In this document: piece after piece, positions 26,009 to 36,508 of the stretch
How positions within the stretch are numbered: the first letter of the stretch is position 1
Layout of the letters: the number at the start of each line of letters is the position of its first letter
NCBI RefSeq assembly: GCF_002879645.1
Contig: NZ_PNRE01000073.1
Location: 37,333 to 101,332, forward strand
Source of the DNA: Halomonas heilongjiangensis
GTDB lineage: Bacteria > Pseudomonadota > Gammaproteobacteria > Pseudomonadales > Halomonadaceae
DNA: 64,000 bases
Reading direction: 5' to 3'
Made by a program: the position numbers and the translations under genes
The notes under the pieces: model-generated
What the model saw: the letters and a program-made list of their open reading frames with translations, nothing else
Databases searched by the model: none
What the model was told of the DNA's origin: nothing

Positions 26009-27555
26009 ACGGGCTCGTCCTGATCGATTCGACGGGTTGCGTTGCGTTGGTCATCGGCCGCGGCCTCGGGCGCCTTGGAGAGCGGCACGCCAGGCGCGGC
26101 TTCGGGCGCCATAGAGAGCTGCGCCTGTAAAAAGAAGCCGATGGCCGGAGTCACGGCCCCTTCGATGCGGCGGCCGTCGTCGAGCTCAAGCTCGAACGGT
26201 GTGGCGTCGATGCCCACCGTCAGCCCCGGGGCGAGCAGCTCGGTGTCGACGAAGGTGTTGAGCAATTGGGCCAGGCAGTCGCCCTCCTCGAAGCGGTGCC
26301 AGCCCTCTTCCAGGGCCTCGGGCAGTGACAGCGGCGCCTCGCGAATGCGCGTGCGCAACGCCGGGCCGCGGGCCTCGAGGAAGCGCGCGAGCAGCGGGTC
26401 TTCCGGCTTGGCGTCGTGCTGCTCGTCGAACACCAGCGCGGCGTGGCTGGTCTCGGCGCGACGACTCTCCAGCAGGGGCACGAGCGGAGCGACCCGCGGG
26501 AAGCAGGCCTGGGCGCGCAGCGGCATCATCCGAGCCACCAGCACGGCCTGCAGGCGTGGCGCCGGAGGCGAGGCCAGCAGGCGCCGGGCCAGGTCCTGGA
26601 AGTCGACTACCCCCATGGCCTGGATGCGCCCCTCGGCGATGTCGGCGAGCAGCTCCGAGAGCCGCCGCGACAGGTTCTCGATGGCGGTGAGCACGCGGCC
26701 GATGGCTCCCGAGAGCACGCGCAGATCCCAGTCGTCAGGCTGCGCCTCCCGCCAGGTGTCGAAGCGCTCCATCAGCCGCGGGGTCGCCAACTGGGCCCGG
26801 GCGTCGAGCAGCGTCTGCTGGATGCTGGAGAGCGCGTTGTGGTAGTGGCGCTCGTTGTCGAGCAGCGCGGTGAGCTTGCCCTCGCGGGTGGGGTTCTCGC
26901 GCACCCGGCGCAGTTCCTGGGTCAGGGCGCGGATCGCCAGCAGGATCTGGTTGGTGATGTCGGGAATGCGGGCGAAGTCGCCGCGGGCCAGGGCCGCCAG
27001 CACCTTGGCGGCGTCGTACTCGGAATAGAGCAGGTCCTCGACCTGGCTCGCCAGGGTCACCGCCTGGCGGCCGCTGGGGGTCAGCCGCACCTGGCCGGTC
27101 TGGCCCTGCTTCTCGATCAGCGCGGTACGCTTGGTGCTGCGACGGGAGCGCGGCTCCTCCTCCCCGCTCCCGCTCGGTGCAAGCGCCTCGCGGGCGTCCG
27201 GGGGCGGGGACGCTTGGCGGGCGTCCGGGGGCGGGGACGCTTGACGAAAGTGAAGCTCGCTGGGCGTCGAGAGCAGGTTGATGACGAAGACCAGATCGTC
27301 ATGGGGCAGCCCCGGATAGGTCTCGCGCAGCTGGTTCAGGCAGCGCGCCTGGGAGACGAAGGCGCTGTTGGTGGCGAAGTCCAGGTCGAGCAGGTAGTCG
27401 AGCAACAGGCAGCCGAGATCGAGCCAGTAACCGTCGCGCAGACCGCGGCGCTGCTCCTGGTTGACCTGCACGAAGGGCGAGCCCGGCTCGTGGCCGCTGT
27501 CGTGCAGGTCGATCAGCCGCGTGGTGGCGACCAGCAGTTTGCTCCAGGCGGTCAT
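26005..27555 (-). CDS. MukF/MksF/JetA-like kleisin subunit
   Basis: 516 residues with start after AGGGAAG. First gene of the kleisin-KITE-SMC operon. The N-terminal part resembles the MukF winged-helix region, including RLTPSGRQAVTLASQVEDLL (compare RLTPLG in MukF) followed by helical bundles. The C-terminal part (GIDATPFELELDDGRRIEGAVTPAIGFFLQAQL) would be the second winged helix that contacts an SMC head. A low-complexity linker around residues 105-135 contains a 9-residue tandem repeat, QASPPPDAR twice. Function is inferred from operon order and these local similarities. Confidence 0.7.
   Translation of the reverse strand: MTAWSKLLVATTRLIDLHDSGHEPGSPFVQVNQEQRRGLRDGYWLDLGCLLLDYLLDLDFATNSAFVSQARCLNQLRETYPGLPHDDLVFVINLLSTPSELHFRQASPPPDARQASPPPDAREALAPSGSGEEEPRSRRSTKRTALIEKQGQTGQVRLTPSGRQAVTLASQVEDLLYSEYDAAKVLAALARGDFARIPDITNQILLAIRALTQELRRVRENPTREGKLTALLDNERHYHNALSSIQQTLLDARAQLATPRLMERFDTWREAQPDDWDLRVLSGAIGRVLTAIENLSRRLSELLADIAEGRIQAMGVVDFQDLARRLLASPPAPRLQAVLVARMMPLRAQACFPRVAPLVPLLESRRAETSHAALVFDEQHDAKPEDPLLARFLEARGPALRTRIREAPLSLPEALEEGWHRFEEGDCLAQLLNTFVDTELLAPGLTVGIDATPFELELDDGRRIEGAVTPAIGFFLQAQLSMAPEAAPGVPLSKAPEAAADDQRNATRRIDQDEPV
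27190..27243. repeat. 27-bp tandem repeat in the kleisin linker
   Basis: Two identical 27-bp units (27190-27216 and 27217-27243), encoding QASPPPDAR twice in frame. Because the unit is a multiple of three, copy number can change without a frameshift. Confidence 0.9.
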
Positions 27556-27667
27556 GGGTCTTCCCTGAGGACAAAAGGGGCATTATGCCAAGGCTGGCGC
27601 ATCGGGTCATGGGGCCCGCGAGGGTGTACCCTGTGACGGACGGGACGACACGACAGGGAGCGTCAGC
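27556..27667. promoter_or_regulatory. Divergent promoter region between the kleisin gene and recQ
   Basis: 112 bp between the divergent starts. It must hold promoters for both the SMC operon and the helicase, so they may share regulation. No convincing operator was found. Confidence 0.4.
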
Positions 27668-29647
<1,980 letters not shown>

Positions 29648-31091
29648 AGGCTCGGCGGCAACCGCGATGCCCCCATCAGGTAGGTGTCGATATGGCGTGC
29701 GACGTCGCGCCCCTCGCCGATCGCCCAGACTACCAGCGACGCCCCTCGCCGAGCATCGCCGCTGGCGAAGACCCCATCCAGATCGGTCATCATGGTCTCG
29801 TCGGTGGCAAGTCCGCCGTTGTCGGCAAGCGTCAGCCCCTGGTCGACGAACGCCTGGGCCTGGGCCCCCTGGAAGCCGATCGCGATCAGCACCAGGTCGG
29901 CGGCGATGCGGATATCCTCCTCGAGCACCGTCTTGTCCACGCGCCGTCCCTGGCTATCGAGGGTCCATTTGACGCGTTCGACGACCAGGGCATCCACGGC
30001 ACCGTCCTCGTCGTCATCGACGAAGGCGGTGACATTGAGCGCGAACAGCGCCCGGCCGCCCTCTTCCAATGCATAGGTCTGTTCATAGGTGCGCGGCTGC
30101 CACGGCCAGGGATTGTCGGCGGGGCGCGTCATTGGCGGCTGCTCGCGCACGCTGATCTGGGCCACGTCCAGCGCACCCTGGCGGTGGGCGGTGGCCACGC
30201 AATCGGCGCCGGTGTCGCCCCCGCCCAGCACCACCACTCGCTTGTCCCGGGCATCGATCGCCAGGCTGTCGCGGCCCGCCTGGCGGCGATTCTCGGCGGT
30301 CAGGTAGGGCATGCCGAAATGGATTCCCCTCAGCTCGCGTCCCGGTACCGTCACCTCGCGATGCTGCTGGGCGCCGATCGCCAGACACACCGCATCGAAG
30401 CGCTCGCGCAACCGGGCCAATGACATGGCAGGGCCGATCTCGACGCCGGTGCGGAACTCGATGCCCTCCTCGCGCAGCTGGTCGAGGCGCCGCTCGACCT
30501 GGTGCTTGGCGAACTTGAAGTCGGGGATGCCCAGGGTCATCAGCCCGCCGAGCGCCTCGTCGCGTTCGAACACCGTGACCGCATGCCCGGCACGGTTGAG
30601 CTGCTGGGCGCACGCCAGCCCCGCCGGGCCGCTGCCGACCACCGCCACCCGCTTGCCGCTTCGCCGCGACGGCGGCTCGGGACGGATCCAGCCCCTCTCC
30701 CAGCCCCTGTCGACGATCGCCCGCTCGAGGCTCTTGATAGCCACGGCATCGGCGTTGTAGGCCAGCGTGCAGGCCGGCTCGCAGGGTGCCGGGCAGGTAT
30801 AACCGGTGAACTCGGGGAAATTGTTGGTGGCATGCAGTCGCGCCAGGGCCTCGCGCCAGTGGCCACGGTAGACCAGGTCGTTCCACTCGGGGATCAGGTT
30901 GCCGATCGGGCAGCCGCCCATGCAGGTCGGCACGCCGCAATCCATGCAGCGCTCGCCCTGCTGGCGCAGATGATCCTCCCGCCAGCTCGGCGCATAGATC
31001 TCGCGATGGTCGCCGATACGCTCGCGCGGGTCGCGCTTGCCGATCGGCTCGCGCGGGTGCCTGAGAAACCCGTCGGGATGGTTCTCGTCCA

Positions 31092-34000
31092 TCAGGCCAC
31101 CTCCCGGGCCGCGGTCGGCGGTGCGACGCGGATGTCCCGCCCCTTGGCCAGCTCACGCCCCACCACCTCGGCATAGGCCTCGGGCACGACCTTGACTAGC
31201 CGCGCCAGGGTGGCGGGCCAATCATCGAGCAGTGTCCGGGCGCGATGGCTGCCGGTGTAGGCATGGTGATTTTCCAGCAGGCGTTGCACCAGGGCAATGT
31301 CACGCGCGTCTTCCACGGTTTCCAGCCCCACCCGCTCGGCATTGACCCGCTCGGCCAGGTCGCCCTGCTCGTCGAGCAGGTAGGCCTCGCCACCACTCAT
31401 GCCGGCGGCGAAGTTCTTGCCGAACGACCCCAGAATCAGTGCCACCCCCCCGGTCATGTACTCGCAGCCGTGATCGCCGACGCCCTCGACCACGGCCAGG
31501 GCGCCGGAATTGCGCACGCAGAAGCGCTCGCCGGCCAAGCCGTTGATGTAGGCCTCGCCGCTGGTGGCACCGAACAGCGCGACATTGCCGATGATGACAT
31601 TGTCGGCCGCGGCGTAACCGGCCTCCGGCGGGGTGCGCACGCTGATCCGGCCGCCCGACAACCCCTTGCCGAGATAGTCGTTGGCGTCGCCGGTCAGGTG
31701 CAGGCTGATGCCCCGGGCGACGAAGGCACCGAAGCTCTGGCCGGCCGTTCCCTGCAGGTAGATGCGCAGGGTATCGTCGGCCGGCATGGTCGGCGCATGG
31801 CGCTTGACCAGTGTCGACGACAGCAAGGTGCCGACGCTGCGATCCCGGTTGCATATCGCGTCCTCGATACGCACCGGCTCGCCATGCTCGAGCGCCGGCC
31901 GAGCCTGGGCGATCAGGCGTTGATCGAGCTTGTCGTCGAGCTGGTGGTTCTGCTCGCGTGTCTTGTAGGGGGCGTCGGTCGATTCCACTCGGGCCAGCAA
32001 CTCGCCGGGATCCAGCGTGATGCCCCGGGGGTGCGTCACCTTCCGCGAGCGTAGCCGGTCGACGCGCCCCACCATCTCGCGGACCGACGCGAAGCCCAGC
32101 GCGGCCATGATCTCGCGCAACTCCTCGGCGACGAAGCGCAGATAGTGGATGATGTGCTCGGCCTCGCCATCGAAGCGCTCGCGCAGTCGTGGATCCTGGG
32201 TCGCCACGCCGACCGAACAGGTATTGCAGTGGCACTTGCGCAGCAGCAGGCAACCGACCACGACCATCGGCGCGGTACCGAAGCCGAACTCCTCGGCCCC
32301 CAGCAGCGCGGCCATCGCCACATCGCGCCCGGTCTTCATGCCACCGTCGACCCGCACGGTGATGCGCGAGCGCAGGTTGTTGGCCATCAGCACCCGATGG
32401 GTCTCGGCCAGCCCCAATTCCCAGGGCGTGCCGGTATGCTTGATCGACGTCTTCTTGGCCGCCCCGGTGCCGCCCGCGTCACCGGAGATCAGCACCGCAT
32501 CGGCGCGCGCCTTGGCGACGCCGGCGGCGATGGTGCCGACATTGGCCTTGGAGACCAGCTTGACGTGGATCTCGGCCTGGGGATTGGCGCACTTGAGATC
32601 GTGGATCAACTGGGCCAGATCCTCGATCGAATAGATATCGTGGTGCGGCGGCGGCGAGATCAGTCCGACCCCGGGCACCGTGAAGCGTACCTCGGCGATC
32701 GCCGCATCGACCTTGCCGCCGGGCAACTCGCCGCCCTCGCCCGGCTTGGCACCCTGGGCCATCTTGATCTCGATCTGGCGGGCACTCGCCAGGTAGTGCG
32801 CGGTGACCCCGAAGCGCCCCGACGCACACTGCTTCATCGAGTTCTCGGCCTCGGTACCGAAGCGCTCGACCTGTTCCCCGCCTTCGCCGCTGCCGGCCTT
32901 GCCGCCGATGCGATTCATGGCGATCGCCATGACTTCGTGGGCCTCCCGGGACAGGGCGCCGAACGACATCGAGCCGGTACCGAAGCGCTTGAGAATCGCC
33001 TCGACCGGCTCGACCCGCTCGAGCGGAATCGAGCGCTGCGGCTCGATATCGAAGTCGAGCAGCCCACGCAGCGTCTGTAGACGCCGGCTCTGCTCATTGA
33101 TGAGCTCGGCGAAACGCCGGTAACTCTCGGCGTCGTTGTGCCGCGCCGCCTGTTGCAGATGGCCGATGGACTGCGGATTCCACTGATGCCATTCGCCATC
33201 GCGCCGCCAGTAGAAGTCGCCGCCCTGCAACAGTTGCAGGTTGCCGGCGATACGGTCGCTGTAGGCGACGGCATGAGCCTGTTCGATCTCGTCCTCGATG
33301 GTGTCCAACCCAACGCCCGGGATGTGCGCCGGGGTGCCGGCAAAACACTCCTCGACCAGCGCCTGATCCAGGCCGATACACTCGAAGATCTGTGCGCCCT
33401 TGTAACTCTCCAGGATGGAAATGCCCATCTTGGCCATGACCTTGAGCAGGCCGTCCTCGATGGCGAGACGATAGGTATGGCGCGCCGCGGCGCTGCTCTC
33501 GACGCCGGTGAGTGCGCCCTCGGCGTGCAGATGCTCGAGGCTGCGATAGGCCAGCCACGGGTAAACGGCATCGGCGCCATGACTCACCAGAGTGCAGAAG
33601 TGGTGCACCGCATAGGGCTCGCCACTGCGCAACACCAGCGACACTCGGCTGCGCTTGCCGGCCCGGATCAGGCCATGGTGGATGGCACCGACCACCAGCA
33701 ACGCGGGCACGGCCACACGCTGCGGCCCGACCCGATGGTCGTCGAGGACCAGGAGGGTGGCACCGGCATCGACGGCGGCTTCGGCGTCGCGACGCAGGCG
33801 TTCGATGACCGAGGCCATCCCCCTCCCCGGGGGATAGGTGGTATCGATCGTCCGCGCGTGCAGCCCGTCGCCATCGAGCCCGGCCACGGTCGCAAATTCC
33901 CGGTCAGTAAGGATCGGACTCTCGATCAGCAACTGGCGACAGTGCTCGGGTGTCTCGCCCAACAGATTGCGCTGATAGCCGAGGTAGCCGCTCAGCGAGG

Positions 34001-35627
34001 TGACCAGCGCCTCGCGCAGGTAGTCCAGGGGCGGGTTGGTGACCTGAGCGAAGAGCTGATGGAAGTAGGCGAACAGCGGCTTGCGCTGCGCCGACAGGGC
34101 CGCCAGCGGGGTGTCGTTGCCCATTGCCCCCAGCGGGTCCTTGCCGGACTCGGCCATCGGCACCAGCAGCACGCGCAGGCCCTCGAGCGTGTAGCCGAAG
34201 GCGCATTGATGGGCAGCGAGTGTGGCCGGATCGAGTGCATCGATGGCAGGCTCGGCCGTCTCATCGACCAGATCGACGAGCTTGAGCCGGTGCTGGGCGA
34301 GCCAGTCGGCATAGGGAGCGGCGCCGGTCAGGCGCTGGAAGACCTCCGCCTCGGGCACGATGCGCCCCTCGCGGGTATCGGCGAAAAAGAGCTGGCCCGG
34401 ACGCAGCCGTCCCTGCATCACGATCTCGGCGAAGTCGGTGTCCAGGGTGCCGCTCTCGCTGGACATGATCAGCTTGTCGTCGCGGGTCAGGCAGTAGCGA
34501 CAGGGACGCAGGCCGTTACGATCGATGACCGCCCCCACCGCGTCGCCGTCCGTGGCCACGACCAGCGCTGGCCCATCCCACGGCTCCATGAGGGAAGCAT
34601 GGTAGTCATAGAAGGCGCGGCGTTCCGGGGCCATCGCCGGGTCCTTCTCCCAGGCCTCGGGAATCAGCATGCGCAACGCATGGGGCAGCGAACGGCCACC
34701 GGCCAGCAGCAGTTCCAGGACGTGGTCGAAGTCGGCGGAATCGCTCTGGTCGTCTTCGGCCAGGACCGGACGAATCCGCTCGATATCGGCACCGAAACGC
34801 TCGCTTGCCAGCAGGGGTTCCCTGGCCCGCATCCAATTGACGTTGCCGAGTAGCGTATTGAACTCGCCATTGTGGATCAGGGAGCGATAGGGATGCGCCA
34901 ACTCCCAGGCGCCCAAGGTGTTGGTAGAGAAACGCGAGTGCACCAGCACCAGCGCGCTTTCCACCCGAGAATCGCTCAGGTCCGGGTAGTAGCTGGCCAG
35001 TTGAGCGCAGGTCAGCAGGCCCTTGTAGACGAGGCGCCGTCGATCCAGGCTACAGATGTAGAACAGGTTGGCTCCCTCGCCGCCGAGTTCCTGCTCGCGC
35101 ACTCGATTCTGGATTTCGCAGCGCAGCACGTAGAGGCCGACATCGAACGCCTCAGGCGACATGGCCCCCCTGGGGGCCACGAAGCACTGTTCGACCACGG
35201 GCTCGGAATCCAGCGCGGTTCGCCCCAGGCCGCGGTTATCGGTAGGCACGTGACGCCAGGCGAGCAGCCGATAGCCCAGCGTATCGATGACCGATGTCAT
35301 CAGCCGCTTGATTGTGGAGCGTTGCGCCTTGTCCCGGGGCAGGAAGAGTTGGCCGACGCCATAGCGGCCGGCACGGGGGAGGCCGGGGATGGCGGTAGCG
35401 AAAAAGCGGTGCGGCACCTGCAACAGCATGCCGGCACCGTCACCGGTGCTTTCCTCGGCGCCGCGCGCCCCGCGGTGATCGAGGTTGCACAGCATGCGCA
35501 GACCGTCCTCGATCAGCCCATGCGTCGCCTCGCCACGCATGTTGACCACCGCGCCAACGCCGCAACTGGCGTAGCCGGCATGAGGGTCAAGGCGTGCCTT
35601 GCTGGATCTGCCTGCCGGGTATCGCAT
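31092..35627 (-). CDS. gltB: Glutamate synthase large subunit
   Basis: About 1,511 residues from the ATG at 35627; a GTG at 35660 is an alternative start with a poorer context. The N-terminal glutaminase domain has its Cys in YASCGVGAVVN, so about 21 residues must be removed to expose the nucleophile. The FMN/synthase domain has GGKAGSGEGGEQ and ISGDAGGTGAAKKTS, followed by the 3Fe-4S site KCHCNTCSVG and the C-terminal beta-helix. It is co-transcribed with gltD. ArgP, encoded in this window, regulates gltBD in E. coli; whether it does so here is unknown. Confidence 0.96.
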   Translation of the reverse strand: MRYPAGRSSKARLDPHAGYASCGVGAVVNMRGEATHGLIEDGLRMLCNLDHRGARGAEESTGDGAGMLLQVPHRFFATAIPGLPRAGRYGVGQLFLPRDKAQRSTIKRLMTSVIDTLGYRLLAWRHVPTDNRGLGRTALDSEPVVEQCFVAPRGAMSPEAFDVGLYVLRCEIQNRVREQELGGEGANLFYICSLDRRRLVYKGLLTCAQLASYYPDLSDSRVESALVLVHSRFSTNTLGAWELAHPYRSLIHNGEFNTLLGNVNWMRAREPLLASERFGADIERIRPVLAEDDQSDSADFDHVLELLLAGGRSLPHALRMLIPEAWEKDPAMAPERRAFYDYHASLMEPWDGPALVVATDGDAVGAVIDRNGLRPCRYCLTRDDKLIMSSESGTLDTDFAEIVMQGRLRPGQLFFADTREGRIVPEAEVFQRLTGAAPYADWLAQHRLKLVDLVDETAEPAIDALDPATLAAHQCAFGYTLEGLRVLLVPMAESGKDPLGAMGNDTPLAALSAQRKPLFAYFHQLFAQVTNPPLDYLREALVTSLSGYLGYQRNLLGETPEHCRQLLIESPILTDREFATVAGLDGDGLHARTIDTTYPPGRGMASVIERLRRDAEAAVDAGATLLVLDDHRVGPQRVAVPALLVVGAIHHGLIRAGKRSRVSLVLRSGEPYAVHHFCTLVSHGADAVYPWLAYRSLEHLHAEGALTGVESSAAARHTYRLAIEDGLLKVMAKMGISILESYKGAQIFECIGLDQALVEECFAGTPAHIPGVGLDTIEDEIEQAHAVAYSDRIAGNLQLLQGGDFYWRRDGEWHQWNPQSIGHLQQAARHNDAESYRRFAELINEQSRRLQTLRGLLDFDIEPQRSIPLERVEPVEAILKRFGTGSMSFGALSREAHEVMAIAMNRIGGKAGSGEGGEQVERFGTEAENSMKQCASGRFGVTAHYLASARQIEIKMAQGAKPGEGGELPGGKVDAAIAEVRFTVPGVGLISPPPHHDIYSIEDLAQLIHDLKCANPQAEIHVKLVSKANVGTIAAGVAKARADAVLISGDAGGTGAAKKTSIKHTGTPWELGLAETHRVLMANNLRSRITVRVDGGMKTGRDVAMAALLGAEEFGFGTAPMVVVGCLLLRKCHCNTCSVGVATQDPRLRERFDGEAEHIIHYLRFVAEELREIMAALGFASVREMVGRVDRLRSRKVTHPRGITLDPGELLARVESTDAPYKTREQNHQLDDKLDQRLIAQARPALEHGEPVRIEDAICNRDRSVGTLLSSTLVKRHAPTMPADDTLRIYLQGTAGQSFGAFVARGISLHLTGDANDYLGKGLSGGRISVRTPPEAGYAAADNVIIGNVALFGATSGEAYINGLAGERFCVRNSGALAVVEGVGDHGCEYMTGGVALILGSFGKNFAAGMSGGEAYLLDEQGDLAERVNAERVGLETVEDARDIALVQRLLENHHAYTGSHRARTLLDDWPATLARLVKVVPEAYAEVVGRELAKGRDIRVAPPTAAREVA

Positions 35628-35675
35628 GGATGTCGTTACCCTTGCCTGGTGGCTTTGCACCTTTCACATACTAGG

Positions 35676-35775
35676 CTTTGTCCGAAAAGTCGGCGAGCGA
35701 TGGCCAGACGAGGCAAAAATCAGCGAAAAAGCGGAGTTTAGGTGAGTGTAAATGAGCATTTTAAGCTGACGCTAG
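35676..35775. repeat. Possible dispersed intergenic element upstream of gltB
   Basis: The segment from about TTTGTCCGAAAAGTCGG to GGAGTTTAGG and GTAAATGAGCATTTTAAG differs in composition from its neighbours. It resembles, from memory, non-coding elements repeated between genes in Halomonas and Pseudomonas genomes. Only one copy is in this window, so repetition cannot be shown here. It also has to contain the gltB promoter. Confidence 0.3.
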
Positions 35776-35824
35776 CAGAAGGCCCGAGACCGACTCGTGC
35801 GTGCCGGGGGCGAACGTCGCAGGC

Positions 35825-36463
35825 TCAATGGCGATGGCGGACGCGCCAATGCTGCAGGCCGATCATCAGCAGATGCACCGGCAGATAGACCGCCACCGGC
35901 CAGAGCAGCGTCAGGCCAGCCAGATAGACCAGCGGATCCAGGCTGTCCTGGGGCTGGCCGAAGGGGCCGTGCACCCAGTTGATATTGCGCTCGGGGTCGG
36001 TGGCGACATAGGTCAGCGGCACCACGACCCAGGTCAGCGCCGTCTGCCACAGCAGCGCCCGGCGATCGTAGCCGAGCCGCCAGATCGCGAAGCCGGCCAC
36101 CGGCGGCAGGATCAGGTGGTAGAGCGACATCATGCGGGTCAGCGGCGGCTGCCCGGGGTCGAACATGTACTCGGTGCCGCCGATGGGGTGCACCCCGGTC
36201 AGCCAGGCGGTGCCCACGTCCACCGCCCAGAGGCTGCCCACCAGGGCCACCGCCAGCCACTGCATGGAGAGCAGCAGGCGATGCTCCCGCCACAGCCCCA
36301 CCAGGATCAGGAAATTGGCCAGGTTGCAGAGCCAGAAATAGTTCTGGGTGCCCAGCAGCACGGCGAAGGTCGGCGCCCAGCCGAGAATCCAGGCGGTGAA
36401 CGCCAGCTTCAGCCAGAGGGGCAGGCGATGCTGGGGGAGACGCCGGGGCGCACCGTGTGCCAT
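35825..36463 (-). CDS. Unknown polytopic membrane protein
   Basis: 212 residues with five to six hydrophobic helices (for example LKLAFTAWILGWAPTFAVLLG and MQWLAVALVGSLWAVDVG). Conserved-looking polar features are RNINWVHGPFG and MMSLYHLILPPVAG, with His, Arg and Trp within or beside the membrane. I do not recognise a characterised family. It lies 45 nt downstream of phhR on the same strand and is probably co-transcribed, so it might belong to the aromatic amino acid regulon, but nothing in the sequence proves this. Confidence 0.75.
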   Translation of the reverse strand: MAHGAPRRLPQHRLPLWLKLAFTAWILGWAPTFAVLLGTQNYFWLCNLANFLILVGLWREHRLLLSMQWLAVALVGSLWAVDVGTAWLTGVHPIGGTEYMFDPGQPPLTRMMSLYHLILPPVAGFAIWRLGYDRRALLWQTALTWVVVPLTYVATDPERNINWVHGPFGQPQDSLDPLVYLAGLTLLWPVAVYLPVHLLMIGLQHWRVRHRH

Positions 36464-36508
36464 CGAAGCTCTCCTTGCCGAGTGCCTTTACTCTAGCAGT
36501 TCTGTCCC

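Noticed and set aside
20271..27555. Complete Wadjet (JetABCD) defence system
   Set aside because: No JetD-like gene is adjacent: the flanks are an alpha/beta hydrolase and a RecQ helicase. Similarity to Jet proteins is only by order and general architecture.
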